From contig NZ_JAAWWS010000152.1 in NCBI RefSeq assembly GCF_012272825.1, positions 1-32,442 on the forward strand: a DNA stretch of 32,442 nucleotides, read 5' to 3'. The position numbers were made by a program, and so were the translations under genes. This DNA is from Wenzhouxiangella sp. XN79A (GTDB lineage Bacteria; Pseudomonadota; Gammaproteobacteria; Xanthomonadales; Wenzhouxiangellaceae). The notes under the pieces are model-generated. The model was not told the DNA's origin, made no database searches, and was given only the letters and a program-made list of their open reading frames with translations. This document shows positions 8,529 to 16,429 of this stretch, piece by piece. The first letter of the stretch is position 1; every line of letters starts with the position of its first letter.

Positions 8529-9878
8529 GTGTTCTGGTCGCGCAACAAGAAGGCCGACCCGCCCGCGGAATCGACGGAGGAAACGTCGGTCGCCTGGTTG
8601 TGGGACAACGAGATCCTGATCGAGCCGCAGCATCTCCAGGTCGGCCATTTCGTGGCGCGCATGGACAGGCCCTGGCGACAGACACCGTTCCCGCTGGAAG
8701 GCGCCATGATCCAGTCCGAGGACCAGCGCTCGTGGTTCATCGATCACTGCCACTGGCTGGTCATCGACCTGCTCCGCAGCCGCAACGGCTTCCGCCCGCC
8801 GCGGGCCAATATTCCCTATCGTCGCATCGTCCGCAACCGGACCGACGCCGACAATCCGGAGGCGCCGGTCAACATGCTGCGCCGGGCCGAGCTCGACCAG
8901 CACTCGGTACCGGCAGCGATCCAGGGCCACGACCTGCTCTACCAGCGGGCCGGGGCGCTGATCGAGGCGATCCGGAAAAACGGCCGGATCGACGCCGAGA
9001 CGGCCCGGCTCGGCATCCGCCAGATCGCCGAGACGCTGGAACAGAACATCGCCGCGATGATCTGGCTGACCCGGATCAAGAACGTCGACCAGTACACCGC
9101 CGAACACTGCGTCAATGTCGCGATCCTGTCGATGGGCCTGGCCAAGTCGCTGAACTGGGGCCCGGAGGAAGTCGAACAGGCCGGGCTGGCCGGCCTGCTG
9201 CACGACCTCGGCAAGACGAAGCTGGACCCGGCCATCCTGAACAAGCCGGGCCGGCTGACGCCCGAGGAACAGCGCCACGTTCGCGAACACGCCCGGCTCG
9301 GATACGATCTGCTGAGCGAGGACGAGAGCGTCCACCCGATCGTTCGCCAGGCCGTGCTCGAACACCATGAGCGGCCCGACGGCAAGGGCTATCCGCTGGG
9401 CCGAAGCCGTGAGAACCTGATGCCGATGGCCGCGCTGGTCAGCGTGGTCGACGCCTACGACGCGATCACTTCGTTCCGCCCCTACAGTGCGGCGCGCTCG
9501 CACCACGAGGCGTTGGGCATCCTGTGGAAGACGCGCGATCGCCAGTTCGATTCGATGATGGTCGAAGTGCTGATCCAGTTCCTCGGCTGGATCACCCCGG
9601 GAACGCTGGTCCGCCTCACCGACGGCGATTGTGCCGTGGTGCTCAAGGCCAGCGCCGAGCACCGGCTGTGGCCGGTCGTGCGGCGCCTGAAGGCCGACGG
9701 CGAGCGCTATCGCGCCGAGGGCGTGATCGATCTGGCCGACCACAATCGCGCCCACCCCGATGCCGTGATCCGGGTGGCCGAGGTCCTGCCTGACGGCGCG
9801 CTCGATATCGATCTCAACCTCGTGCTGCGCGAAGCCGCCGAAGCCTCAGCGACCGCCGGTACGTCTTCCTCCGTCTGA
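8529..9878 (+). CDS. DUF3391 + HD-GYP cyclic-di-GMP phosphodiesterase
   Basis: 449 residues. The N-terminal region (about 20-110) resembles DUF3391 (LQVGHFVARMDRPWRQTPFPLEG). A helical linker precedes the HD-GYP domain (about 185-370): HCVNVAILSMGLA, HDLGK (HD at 225-226), HHERPDGKGYP (His 279-280 and the GYP triplet) and DAYDAIT. All metal-ligand motifs look intact, so it should hydrolyse c-di-GMP via pGpG; this is family knowledge. No receiver or PAS domain is present, and DUF3391 is the probable regulatory module. GTG 8529 is used, with GGAGGG rather far (12 nt) upstream. Its 3' end overlaps the 3' end of the opposing mnmC by 33 bp. It may act on the same c-di-GMP pool as the degenerate EAL protein at 26081-27385. 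Confidence 0.9.
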   Translation: MFWSRNKKADPPAESTEETSVAWLWDNEILIEPQHLQVGHFVARMDRPWRQTPFPLEGAMIQSEDQRSWFIDHCHWLVIDLLRSRNGFRPPRANIPYRRIVRNRTDADNPEAPVNMLRRAELDQHSVPAAIQGHDLLYQRAGALIEAIRKNGRIDAETARLGIRQIAETLEQNIAAMIWLTRIKNVDQYTAEHCVNVAILSMGLAKSLNWGPEEVEQAGLAGLLHDLGKTKLDPAILNKPGRLTPEEQRHVREHARLGYDLLSEDESVHPIVRQAVLEHHERPDGKGYPLGRSRENLMPMAALVSVVDAYDAITSFRPYSAARSHHEALGILWKTRDRQFDSMMVEVLIQFLGWITPGTLVRLTDGDCAVVLKASAEHRLWPVVRRLKADGERYRAEGVIDLADHNRAHPDAVIRVAEVLPDGALDIDLNLVLREAAEASATAGTSSSV

Positions 9879-11696
9879 GCCTGTGCGTCCGGCCGCACCG
9901 GGCGTTTCGAAGCGGGCGGGATCCAGTGCCCTTCGCAGCGCCGCGTCCAGGCCCGACGGCGCGCCCGACAGCGCGTCGGCGATGCGCTCGGCGGCCAGTG
10001 GCGTGCCGCTGATGCCGCGGCTGCCGAAGGCGGCGCAGACCCAGCTTCGACACGCCGGATCCAGCGGGCCTACCACCGGCAGGTAGTCGCGCGAGGTGCA
10101 GCGGAAACCGACCCGCCGGCCGACTACCGATACGGCCGCGCCGCCCAGTTCGGCCCAGGCGTCGGGACGCCAGTGCTTCAGGCCGGCCAGGTTGGCCCGG
10201 TCGTCGCCATCGCAGGGCTCGTCGTCGTCCCGGTGCAGGTCGAAGGTTGCGCCGATGCAGTGCGCGTCGTCGAGTTCGGGTGTGAAGTAGCCGGCATGAC
10301 AGACCGCGCGCGTCCAGCGTCGGCTGGCCGCCGTGGCGGCCACGTCGGTGACCTGGCCGCGGAGGGTGCGAAGCGGCAGCGGCGGTCCCGCCAGCAGGGC
10401 GTTGGTGGCGCCGGCTGCGCAGATCACCACCGCATCGCCCTGTGCCGTGCCGCCGCGCCGGAGCCGAACACGCGCCTGCTCGGCATCGACGGACAGCACG
10501 CAGTCGTGGTCCAGCGTGATCGCCGGGTGGTCGAGCAGGAAACGACACCAGTCGGCCGGCCGCAGCACGCCGCCGGGCTTGAGCAGCACGCAGTCCTCGT
10601 CGATGGCTTCGAGCAGTTCCGGCGGCCAGTGGCCGCTGGCCAGCGCTCGCTCGAGTTTCTGTGCATGCCGGGTGTCGGTGGCCATCTGCTCGACCCCGTC
10701 GAAGCGGCCCAGGCCGCGGCCGACCGCATCGGCGCGTGCCAGCCAGCCCAGAGCGCGCAGCCAGCTCGACTGATAGAACCGGTTCTGGGGCGTGGCCGCG
10801 CCGCTGGGCGTGGTGTAGACCACGCCGGCCCGGTTGCCCGACGCGCCGGCCGCGACGCCGTGGGCATCGAACACCCGGCAGGTCCAGCCACGCCGCGCCA
10901 GTGCGTGGGCCGCGGTGCTGCCGGCCAGACCGGCGCCGACGATCAGGGCGTGCCCGCGGTGCGCGGCTCGTGCTCGCCACTCGCCGGGCCAGCACGCCTC
11001 CAACCGGTGCCGCTTGCCGCCGAAGCCCTCGGCGCGGCGCACCTCGAAGCCGACCTCGGCCAGCCCGCGCCGCACCGCGCCGGCCGCCGAGAAGGTCGCC
11101 AGTGTCGCACCCGGCCGGCTGAGTTCGGCCAGCCGCCGGAACAGCGCCGGTGTCCACATCGAGGCGTTGCGGCTCGGCGCGAAGCCGTCCAGGAACCAGG
11201 CGTCGACCGCCGCGTCCTGGGCCTGCCACATCGCTTCGGCGTCGCCGAACATCAGGGTCAGGTCGATCCGCTCGTGCAGGTCCAGCCGGTGAAACCCGGG
11301 CGTCGGCGCCGGCCACTGTTCGAGCAGCCGCACCGACCACGCCGCCAGTTCCGGCCAGGCATCGAGCGCGCGCCGGAGGTCGGCGGGCCGCAGCGGGTGC
11401 TTCTCGGCCGAGACCAGGTGCAGTCGCGCACCGTCGGCGGCGCGGGCCAGGAACCGGTCGGCGGCCAGCAGCAGGTTCAGCCCGGTCCCGAAGCCCGTCT
11501 CGCCGATCACGAAGACATCGCGGTCGGCCAGCGCGTCGAAGCGGGCATCGAGTCTCGCGCCGTCGAGGAAGACCTGCCGGCTCTCCTCGGCACCGCCGGC
11601 GGTGGAGTAGTAGTGATCGCGAAAAGCCGGCGCGGACGGCGTACCGTCGGTCCAGTCGATCACGGCCGGCTCGATGGGGTCCATGTCGGGCTGCAT
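9846..11696 (-). CDS. mnmC: Bifunctional tRNA mnm5s2U biosynthesis protein MnmC
   Basis: 616 residues (E. coli MnmC 668). The N-terminal methyltransferase domain (about 1-240) has FVIGETGFGTGLNLL (SAM-binding, about 62-76), DAWFLDGFAPSRNASMW (165-181) and FGGKRH. The C-terminal FAD oxidase domain begins with ALIVGAGLAGS (GxGxxG, 250-260) and continues to a typical C-terminal region (VVGPLDP...AFGSRGIS). The protein converts cmnm5U34 to nm5U and then methylates it to mnm5U in the wobble position of certain tRNAs. ATG 11696 aligns with the family N-terminus; the longer frame to 11822 would run into the divergent NYN gene. ATG 11684 is also possible. There is no clear Shine-Dalgarno; GACAAT ends 6 nt before the ATG. 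Confidence 0.92.
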   Translation of the reverse strand: MQPDMDPIEPAVIDWTDGTPSAPAFRDHYYSTAGGAEESRQVFLDGARLDARFDALADRDVFVIGETGFGTGLNLLLAADRFLARAADGARLHLVSAEKHPLRPADLRRALDAWPELAAWSVRLLEQWPAPTPGFHRLDLHERIDLTLMFGDAEAMWQAQDAAVDAWFLDGFAPSRNASMWTPALFRRLAELSRPGATLATFSAAGAVRRGLAEVGFEVRRAEGFGGKRHRLEACWPGEWRARAAHRGHALIVGAGLAGSTAAHALARRGWTCRVFDAHGVAAGASGNRAGVVYTTPSGAATPQNRFYQSSWLRALGWLARADAVGRGLGRFDGVEQMATDTRHAQKLERALASGHWPPELLEAIDEDCVLLKPGGVLRPADWCRFLLDHPAITLDHDCVLSVDAEQARVRLRRGGTAQGDAVVICAAGATNALLAGPPLPLRTLRGQVTDVAATAASRRWTRAVCHAGYFTPELDDAHCIGATFDLHRDDDEPCDGDDRANLAGLKHWRPDAWAELGGAAVSVVGRRVGFRCTSRDYLPVVGPLDPACRSWVCAAFGSRGISGTPLAAERIADALSGAPSGLDAALRRALDPARFETPGAAGRTGSDGGRRTGGR

Positions 11697-11702
11697 GCCC
11701 GC

Positions 11703-11708
11703 ATTGTC
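11703..11708 (-). promoter_or_regulatory. Candidate -10 of a leaderless mnmC transcript
   Basis: GACAAT on the minus strand is separated by exactly 6 nt from the ATG at 11696, which would place transcription start on the start codon. No -35 is visible. Confidence 0.35.
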
Positions 11709-11762
11709 GCCCAGCCGCCGCGTACATACGGTCGTTCCGGCCGGCCCCGAAGCGGGTTCGAC

Positions 11763-11771
11763 TGCTATGCT
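11763..11771 (+). promoter_or_regulatory. Extended -10 promoter of the NYN gene
   Basis: TGcTATGCT, an extended -10 (TGn plus TATGCT), lies 31 nt before ATG 11803. No good -35 is seen, as is common for extended -10 promoters. Confidence 0.4.
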
Positions 11772-11802
11772 ACGAAGCCGGTTCACCCTCTCCGGACAGT
11801 CC

Positions 11803-12711
11803 ATGCAATCCCCGACCCGCAATCTGGCCCTGTTCTGCGATTTCGAGAACGTCGCGCTCGGCGTTCGCGACGCGCGCTATTCGGCCTTCGACATCAAGAA
11901 GGTGCTCGAACGGCTGCTGCTCAAGGGCAACATCGTGGTCAAGAAGGCCTACTGCGACTGGGCCCGTTACAAGGAATTCAAGCCGGCCATGCACGAGGCG
12001 GCGTTCGAGCTGATCGAGATCCCGCACCTCAGGATGTCGGGCAAGAACTCGGCCGACATCCGTATGGTCGTCGACGCGCTGGACCTGTGCTACACCAAGG
12101 CGCACGTCGACACCTTCGTGGTCATCTCCGGCGATTCCGATTTCTCGCCGCTGGTCAGCAAACTCCGGGAGAACAACAAGCTGGTGATCGGCGTCGGCGT
12201 CAAGAGCTCGACCTCCGACCTGCTGACCTCGAACTGCGACGAGTTCATCTTCTACGACGACCTGGTCCGCGACAGCGAGAAGAAGTCGAAGCGCAAGCAA
12301 CAGGCGGCCAAGAAGAAGGCCAAGAAGAAGACCCGGAAGAAGACCCCGGCCCAGGGCAACGGCAGCGGCGACGGATCGATCGATACGACGGCCGACACGA
12401 CGCCCGATGCGACGGCCGATACGACCGGTGAAGCCCAGAACGGGGAAGAACAGCGCCGCCAGGAAGGCTTCGACCTGGTGCTCGAGACCATCGAGGCGCT
12501 GTTCCGCGACCGCGACGAGGCCGAGAAGGTCTGGGGCTCGATGGTCAAGCAGACCCTCAAGCGCCGGCGGCCCGGCTTCAGCGAGAGCTACCACGGCTTC
12601 AAGTCCTTCGGCCAGCTGCTCGAGGACATGCAGTCCGAGGGGCTGGTCAAGCTCAAGCACGACGAGAAGTCCGGCGGCTACATCGTCGAGAGCTTCGACG
12701 CCGGCGACTGA
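11803..12711 (+). CDS. NYN (PIN-like RNase) domain protein with C-terminal LOTUS/OST-HTH
   Basis: 302 residues. The NYN/LabA-like domain (about 7-155) keeps the acidic residues expected of PIN-fold nucleases: FCDFENV (Asp13), SADIRMVVDAL (Asp85, Asp91) and VISGDSDFSPLV (Asp111, Asp113). A strongly basic stretch (about 159-182, KKSKRKQQ...KKTRKK) and a short Asp/Thr/Ala-rich linker (DTTADTTPDATADTT) follow. The C-terminal region (about 218-297) fits an OST-HTH/LOTUS winged helix (WGSMVKQTLKRRRPGFSESYHGFKSF...GLVKL). The family links to RNA binding or cleavage, but the substrate is unknown. ATG 11803 matches the family N-terminus (NLALFCDFEN); upstream in-frame ATGs lie in or before the promoter-like sequence. 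The deacetylase gene begins 28 nt downstream, possibly co-transcribed. Confidence 0.85.
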   Translation: MQSPTRNLALFCDFENVALGVRDARYSAFDIKKVLERLLLKGNIVVKKAYCDWARYKEFKPAMHEAAFELIEIPHLRMSGKNSADIRMVVDALDLCYTKAHVDTFVVISGDSDFSPLVSKLRENNKLVIGVGVKSSTSDLLTSNCDEFIFYDDLVRDSEKKSKRKQQAAKKKAKKKTRKKTPAQGNGSGDGSIDTTADTTPDATADTTGEAQNGEEQRRQEGFDLVLETIEALFRDRDEAEKVWGSMVKQTLKRRRPGFSESYHGFKSFGQLLEDMQSEGLVKLKHDEKSGGYIVESFDAGD

Positions 12712-12739
12712 GCACGGTCGCCGCGGAGCGCGTTCAGCG

Positions 12740-13567
12740 ATGTCCTCGCGCCTGGTCCTTCTCGCCTGGCACTCGATCAACGTCACCGGCACCACCTATG
12801 CCGACAACGACCTGGTCGCGCTCGGCGAGGATCTGGTCCGCCTCGATCGCCTGGGCTGGACGATCCTCCCGCTCGGCGATGCGCTGGCGGCTCGTGCCGC
12901 CGGCACGCTGCCCGAGCGCACCGTCTGCCTGACCCTGGACGACGGCTCGGTCATGGACTGGCACCGGTTCGATCACCCGACGGCGGGCCTGCAGGTGCCG
13001 GCGCGGGACCGGCTCGCCTCGTTCGCTCGGGCCCTGCCGGCCGACAGCCGGCACCGGCCGCACGCCAGCGTGTTCGTGCTGGCCTCGCCGGAGGCGCGCG
13101 CGGAGATGGACCGGGTCGACTACTTCTCGCTCGGCGTCTGGGGTGACGACTGGTGGGCGGCGGCGAATCGTAGCGGCCGGATGAGCATCGAGAACCACAG
13201 CTGGGATCACAACCACCCGTCGCTGGCCCGCACCGCCGGCCCGGCCGATCGCCCGCGCGACTTTCTCGCCATCGACACCGAAGCGACCTGCCGGGCCGAA
13301 ATCGAGCCGGCCTCGGACTACATCGAGCGGACGGCCGGGCGCCGGCCGCGCTACTTCGCCTATCCGTGGGGCCAGGCCAGCGACTACCTGCGCGCTGAAT
13401 TCCTGCCGACCTTCGGCGCCTCGATCGGTCTCGACGCGGCGCTGGGCTGCGAGCCGGGCCCGGTCACTTCGGCCTCCGATCGCTGGTTCCTGCCGCGCTA
13501 TGTCTGCGGCCGGGACTGGACCTCGCCCGAAGGGCTGGAGGCGGTGCTGCGCGACGCGGCGGCATGA
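12740..13567 (+). CDS. NodB-homology polysaccharide deacetylase-like protein
   Basis: 275 residues, no signal peptide, so probably cytoplasmic. NodB-type motifs appear in order: TLDDG (residues 65-69, catalytic and metal Asp), ENHSWDH (His153 and His157, the HxxxH metal pair) and YFAYPWG (205-211). An insert of about 80 residues, containing many aromatic and acidic residues (VWGDDWWAAANRSGRM), separates motifs 1 and 2, longer than in typical chitooligosaccharide deacetylases. Family members remove N- or O-acetyl groups from polysaccharides with a divalent metal; substrate unknown. GGAG lies 12 nt before the ATG. Its TGA ends at 13567 and the stop of the opposing dehydrogenase begins at 13568, leaving no intergenic space. 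Confidence 0.75.
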   Translation: MSSRLVLLAWHSINVTGTTYADNDLVALGEDLVRLDRLGWTILPLGDALAARAAGTLPERTVCLTLDDGSVMDWHRFDHPTAGLQVPARDRLASFARALPADSRHRPHASVFVLASPEARAEMDRVDYFSLGVWGDDWWAAANRSGRMSIENHSWDHNHPSLARTAGPADRPRDFLAIDTEATCRAEIEPASDYIERTAGRRPRYFAYPWGQASDYLRAEFLPTFGASIGLDAALGCEPGPVTSASDRWFLPRYVCGRDWTSPEGLEAVLRDAAA

Positions 13568-14602
13568 TCAGTCCGGGTCGGCGATTCGCAGCACGAACGC
13601 GCCGCGGAAGCCGCCGAAGCGGATCCGGGTCAAGGCCTGGTTGGCGTCGTCCAGCGAAAGCTCGGTGACCTGCGGGCGCAGTTCGTGTTCGGTGGCAGCC
13701 TCCAGCACGCCGCGGATGTCGGCCCGCGTGACGTTGGCGACCGACTTGATCTCCTTTTCCTTCCACAGCTGTGACGGATAGTCGAGCCCGGCCAGCCGGT
13801 CGCGGTCGCCCGGTTCCTTGGCGATCGCGTTGATCACCAGTCGGCCGCCCGGCGCCAGCCGTTCGAGCGCGGCCAGCACGGTTTCCCAGACCGGCGTGGT
13901 GTCGATGATCGCGTCGGGCGCCGTCGGCGGCTCGTCGTGGGTGTCGCCTGCCCAGGACGCGCCCAGCTCGAGGGCCTGGGCGCGCTGGTCGGGATCGCGG
14001 GCGAAGACCAGCACCGGCGAGTCGGGCAACCGGGCCCGGGCCAGGGCCAGGACGAGATGGTTCGACGCACCGAAGCCGGTCAGCGCCAGCACCTGGCCGT
14101 TGACGAGTCCGGCCAGCTTCAGGCTGCGGAATCCGATCGCCCCGGCGCACAACAACGGCGCGGCGTGGGCGGCGTCCAGTCCGTCGGGCACCGGCACCGC
14201 GAACGCGGCCGGGATCGTCATGAATTCCGCGTAGCCGCCGTCGCAGTCCCGGCCGGTGGCCCGGAACTCCGGGCACAGGTTCTCCTCGCCGCGCTCGCAC
14301 CAGCGGCATTCGCCGCAGGCCGAGGCGATCCAGCCGACGCCGACGCGCTCGCCGATCCGGGACCCATCGACGCCGTCGCCGACCGCGTCGATGGTGCCGA
14401 CGGCCTGGTGGCCCAGCACGCGCGGCGTCGGCGTTTCGACCCGGCCCTCGATCTGGTCCAGCTCCGTGTGGCAGACCGCGCAGGCATGGACGCGCAGCCG
14501 GACCTCGCCGGTTTGCGGTTCCGGCGCCTCGAGCGCGACCGCCACCAGCGGCCGGCCGTCGCGCTGCAGGGTGGCGACTTGCTGCAGTTGCATGGCACGC
14601 AT
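13568..14602 (-). CDS. Zinc-dependent alcohol dehydrogenase (MDR family)
   Basis: 344 residues. The catalytic zinc site is built from Cys44 (CAVCHTE) and His65 in GHQAVG, where many family members have GHE. The structural zinc site is Cys96, Cys99, Cys102 and Cys110 (CGECRWCERGEENLC). The Rossmann part carries LTGFGASNH and VFARDPDQRAQALELGASW. This is the GHQ-type branch of zinc alcohol dehydrogenases, NAD(P)-linked; substrate unknown. The frame is open far upstream (to about 15157) across the neighbouring antiporter gene, but homology begins at about 14602. ATG 14593 is an alternative. Neither start has a Shine-Dalgarno; TACACT lies 7 nt upstream. Confidence 0.88.
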   Translation of the reverse strand: MRAMQLQQVATLQRDGRPLVAVALEAPEPQTGEVRLRVHACAVCHTELDQIEGRVETPTPRVLGHQAVGTIDAVGDGVDGSRIGERVGVGWIASACGECRWCERGEENLCPEFRATGRDCDGGYAEFMTIPAAFAVPVPDGLDAAHAAPLLCAGAIGFRSLKLAGLVNGQVLALTGFGASNHLVLALARARLPDSPVLVFARDPDQRAQALELGASWAGDTHDEPPTAPDAIIDTTPVWETVLAALERLAPGGRLVINAIAKEPGDRDRLAGLDYPSQLWKEKEIKSVANVTRADIRGVLEAATEHELRPQVTELSLDDANQALTRIRFGGFRGAFVLRIADPD

Positions 14603-14609
14603 GACGTGC

Positions 14610-14615
14610 AGTGTA
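14610..14615 (-). promoter_or_regulatory. Candidate -10 of a leaderless dehydrogenase transcript
   Basis: TACACT on the minus strand ends 7 nt before ATG 14602, which has no Shine-Dalgarno. This places the predicted transcription start on or next to the start codon. Confidence 0.35.
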
Positions 14616-14717
14616 GCGTCGGGGCGGCGACGGGCGCGCCCCCGGCGGGCAGGCACGAGGACATCGGCCCCGGCCAGCCGGTAGGGTAGAAGGCTGCCGA
14701 AGCGAGCGGGTCCCCTC

Positions 14718-15761
14718 ATGCTGCCGTTGAATCCCGACACCTGGTCATTGACCCTGAGCCTGGTGATCTTCGCGCTTTGCGCGGCTGCGATCGGCGTGTT
14801 CGGCACCTGGATCACCAAGGTGGTCGACCAGCTGGCCGATCGGACCGGTGTCGGCGAGGCCGTCGCCGGGGCACTGCTGCTCGGGGCGGCGACCTCGCTG
14901 TCCGGCGCGGTGCTGTCGGTGACCGCGGCCTGGAACGGGCACCCGGAGCTGGCGGTCGGCAACGCGCTCGGCGGTATCGCGGTGCAGACCCTGTTCCTGG
15001 CCGTCGCCGACTTCTTCCACCGCCAGGCCAACCTCGAGCACGCCGCGGCGTCGGCGGCCAACATGATGCAGAACGCGCTGCTGATCTCGCTGCTGGCGCT
15101 GATCCTGTTGGCGCCCGGGCTGCCGGAGACGACCGTCTGGGGGGTGCATCCGGTCACGCCGGTGCTGCTCGCGCTCTACGTCTACGGCATCGGGATGGTT
15201 CGCGGCGCGCGGCAGCACCCGATGTGGCGTCCGGCCGATACCCGGACCACGAAGCCGGATACGCCCGACGACACCGAGGCCATGCCCTCGCTGGGGCAGC
15301 TGTGGCTGCGCTTCCTGGGGCTGATGGCGGTGCTGGGGTTCGCCGGCTGGCTGCTGGAACCGGCGGCGACCCGGATCGCCGACGGCGCCGGGCTCGAGCT
15401 GTCGGTGGTCGGCGTGCTGCTCACAGCGATCGCGACTTCGCTGCCCGAGCTGGTGACCTCGATCGCCGCGGTCCGCCGGGGTGCCCTGACCCTCGCCATC
15501 GGCGGCATCATCGGCGGCAATGCCTTCGATACGCTGTTCACGGCCGCGTCCGATATCGCCTACCGCGATGGATCGATCTACCACGCGATCCCGCCGACGC
15601 TGATCACGTGGCTGACGCTGACGATCCTGATGTGCGGCGTGCTGATGATGGGCCTGGTCCGGCGCCAGGAGCGCGGCCTGGCCGGCATCGGCTTCGAGAG
15701 CGTCGGCATCATCGGCCTCTACGCGCTGGGCGTTGTGCTGATGTTGACCGGCGGCAGCTGA
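14718..15761 (+). CDS. Sodium/calcium exchanger-like membrane protein
   Basis: 347 residues, about 10 hydrophobic segments in two inverted halves split by a polar loop (about 165-192), as in the CaCA superfamily. The second alpha repeat is canonical: ATSLPELVTSI (239-249) and GGNAFDTLF (266-274). The first repeat is altered: ATSLSGAVLSV replaces ATSLPELVxSV, and GGIAVQTLF replaces the usual GSNxxN pattern, so the conserved ion-binding glutamate and asparagine of that half are missing. It may therefore transport a different ion, use different stoichiometry, or serve another role. ATG 14718 gives a hydrophobic N-terminus; no strong ribosome site is seen. It diverges from the dehydrogenase gene. 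Confidence 0.82.
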   Translation: MLPLNPDTWSLTLSLVIFALCAAAIGVFGTWITKVVDQLADRTGVGEAVAGALLLGAATSLSGAVLSVTAAWNGHPELAVGNALGGIAVQTLFLAVADFFHRQANLEHAAASAANMMQNALLISLLALILLAPGLPETTVWGVHPVTPVLLALYVYGIGMVRGARQHPMWRPADTRTTKPDTPDDTEAMPSLGQLWLRFLGLMAVLGFAGWLLEPAATRIADGAGLELSVVGVLLTAIATSLPELVTSIAAVRRGALTLAIGGIIGGNAFDTLFTAASDIAYRDGSIYHAIPPTLITWLTLTILMCGVLMMGLVRRQERGLAGIGFESVGIIGLYALGVVLMLTGGS

Positions 15762-15856
15762 ACCGCCGTTCGCCGCGACCGAACGGCGCGCTGGCTCCAG
15801 GCGCGGCGGGGGTGTATCGTCGAGGCCTGGTCACAAACGAGCTCGAGGTGCACGTC

Positions 15857-16054
15857 ATGGAACGCAACGTCGGAACCCTGGATCGCTCCATCCGCGTCAT
15901 CGCCGGCCTGATCCTGATCAGCCTGGTCTTCTTCGGCCCGCAGACCCCGTGGGGCTGGATCGGCATCGTCCCGATCCTCACCGGGCTGACGGCCCGCTGC
16001 CCGGCCTACGCGCCGTTCGGCATCCGGACCTGCTCGAAGTCGAACAAGGGCTGA
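15857..16054 (+). CDS. DUF2892 small membrane protein
   Basis: 65 residues. MERNVGTLDRSIRVIAG is the typical start of DUF2892 (YgaP-like transmembrane domain) proteins. Two hydrophobic segments (about 12-26 and 32-45) are followed by CPAYAPFGIRTC with Cys48 and Cys59, a conserved feature of the family. GAGGTG sits 7 nt before the ATG. In YgaP this domain is fused to a rhodanese; here it stands alone, so a sulfur-related role is only a guess. Confidence 0.85.
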   Translation: MERNVGTLDRSIRVIAGLILISLVFFGPQTPWGWIGIVPILTGLTARCPAYAPFGIRTCSKSNKG

Positions 16055-16085
16055 GCCAGCCGCGCTGGCCGCCCCTCCGGCGGCC
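16055..16085. terminator. Double hairpin between convergent genes
   Basis: Immediately after the DUF2892 stop, GCCAGC-cgc-GCTGGC (16055-16069) partly overlaps a second inverted repeat, GGCCGCC-cctcc-GGCGGCC (16067-16085). The second arm ends 3 nt before the stop codon of the opposing gene. There is no clear T-tract, so this could be a bidirectional or attenuating structure rather than a classical intrinsic terminator. Confidence 0.4.
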
Positions 16086-16088
16086 GGA

Positions 16089-16289
16089 TCAGCCCTCGAA
16101 GGAATCCCGGAACAGCAGGTCGGTCTGCTCGATGTTGACCGGCCAGAAGCCGCCGGTCAGCGTGTAACCGCCGCCGGAGAGCTCCAGCGCTTCGGTGCTG
16201 TCCCACTGGCCGAGCGTGCCGGAGAGTTGCCAGCGCTGGTCGGCGGATTCGGACAGGATCTCGCCGCCGCCGTCGAGGGTGTAGAAGTC
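16089..16289 (-). repeat. 201-bp direct repeat, copy 1
   Basis: Identical to 17365-17565 at 200 of 201 positions by direct reading; the only difference is G at 16277 versus C at 17553. The match starts exactly at the stop codon and ends within codon 33, with no similarity in the flanks. Confidence 0.95.
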
Positions 16290-16385
16290 GATGCTGTAGT
16301 CCTGGGCGGGCAGGGCGGTGAAGATGACAAGCAGAGCAAGAGCCATGCTTGCATGCAATCCGGATTCCTTCGATTGTCGATGCAT
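16089..16385 (-). CDS. Small secreted GGFWP protein, copy 1
   Basis: 98 residues. A signal peptide (MHRQSKESG, hydrophobic stretch ALALLVIFTALPA, cleavage near residue 27) precedes a mature part rich in Gly, Ser and aromatics: DFYTLDGGGEIL, WQLSGTLGQWD, LSGGGYTLTGGFWP, ending LLFRDSFEG. The two Gly-rich segments suggest a short beta structure. I know of similar GGFW-containing secreted proteins in diverse bacteria but no function. The C-terminal RDSFEG resembles short DGFE-like tails that I recall on secreted proteins of Xanthomonadales relatives (not checked). GAGG upstream of ATG 16385 supports the start. It lies 44 nt after the collagen-like gene and is probably co-transcribed. Residues 33-98 match copy 2 except for one Leu/Val change. 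Confidence 0.75.
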   Translation of the reverse strand: MHRQSKESGLHASMALALLVIFTALPAQDYSIDFYTLDGGGEILSESADQRWQLSGTLGQWDSTEALELSGGGYTLTGGFWPVNIEQTDLLFRDSFEG

Positions 16386-16429
16386 GGAATTCTCTACCTC
16401 GCGTCGCGATGCGGGGGCTCTCGAACGAC

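Noticed and set aside
14603-15157. Extended N-terminus for the zinc dehydrogenase
   Set aside because: The frame is open, but the extra residues are the complement of the antiporter gene and show no family similarity. Dehydrogenase homology starts at about 14602.
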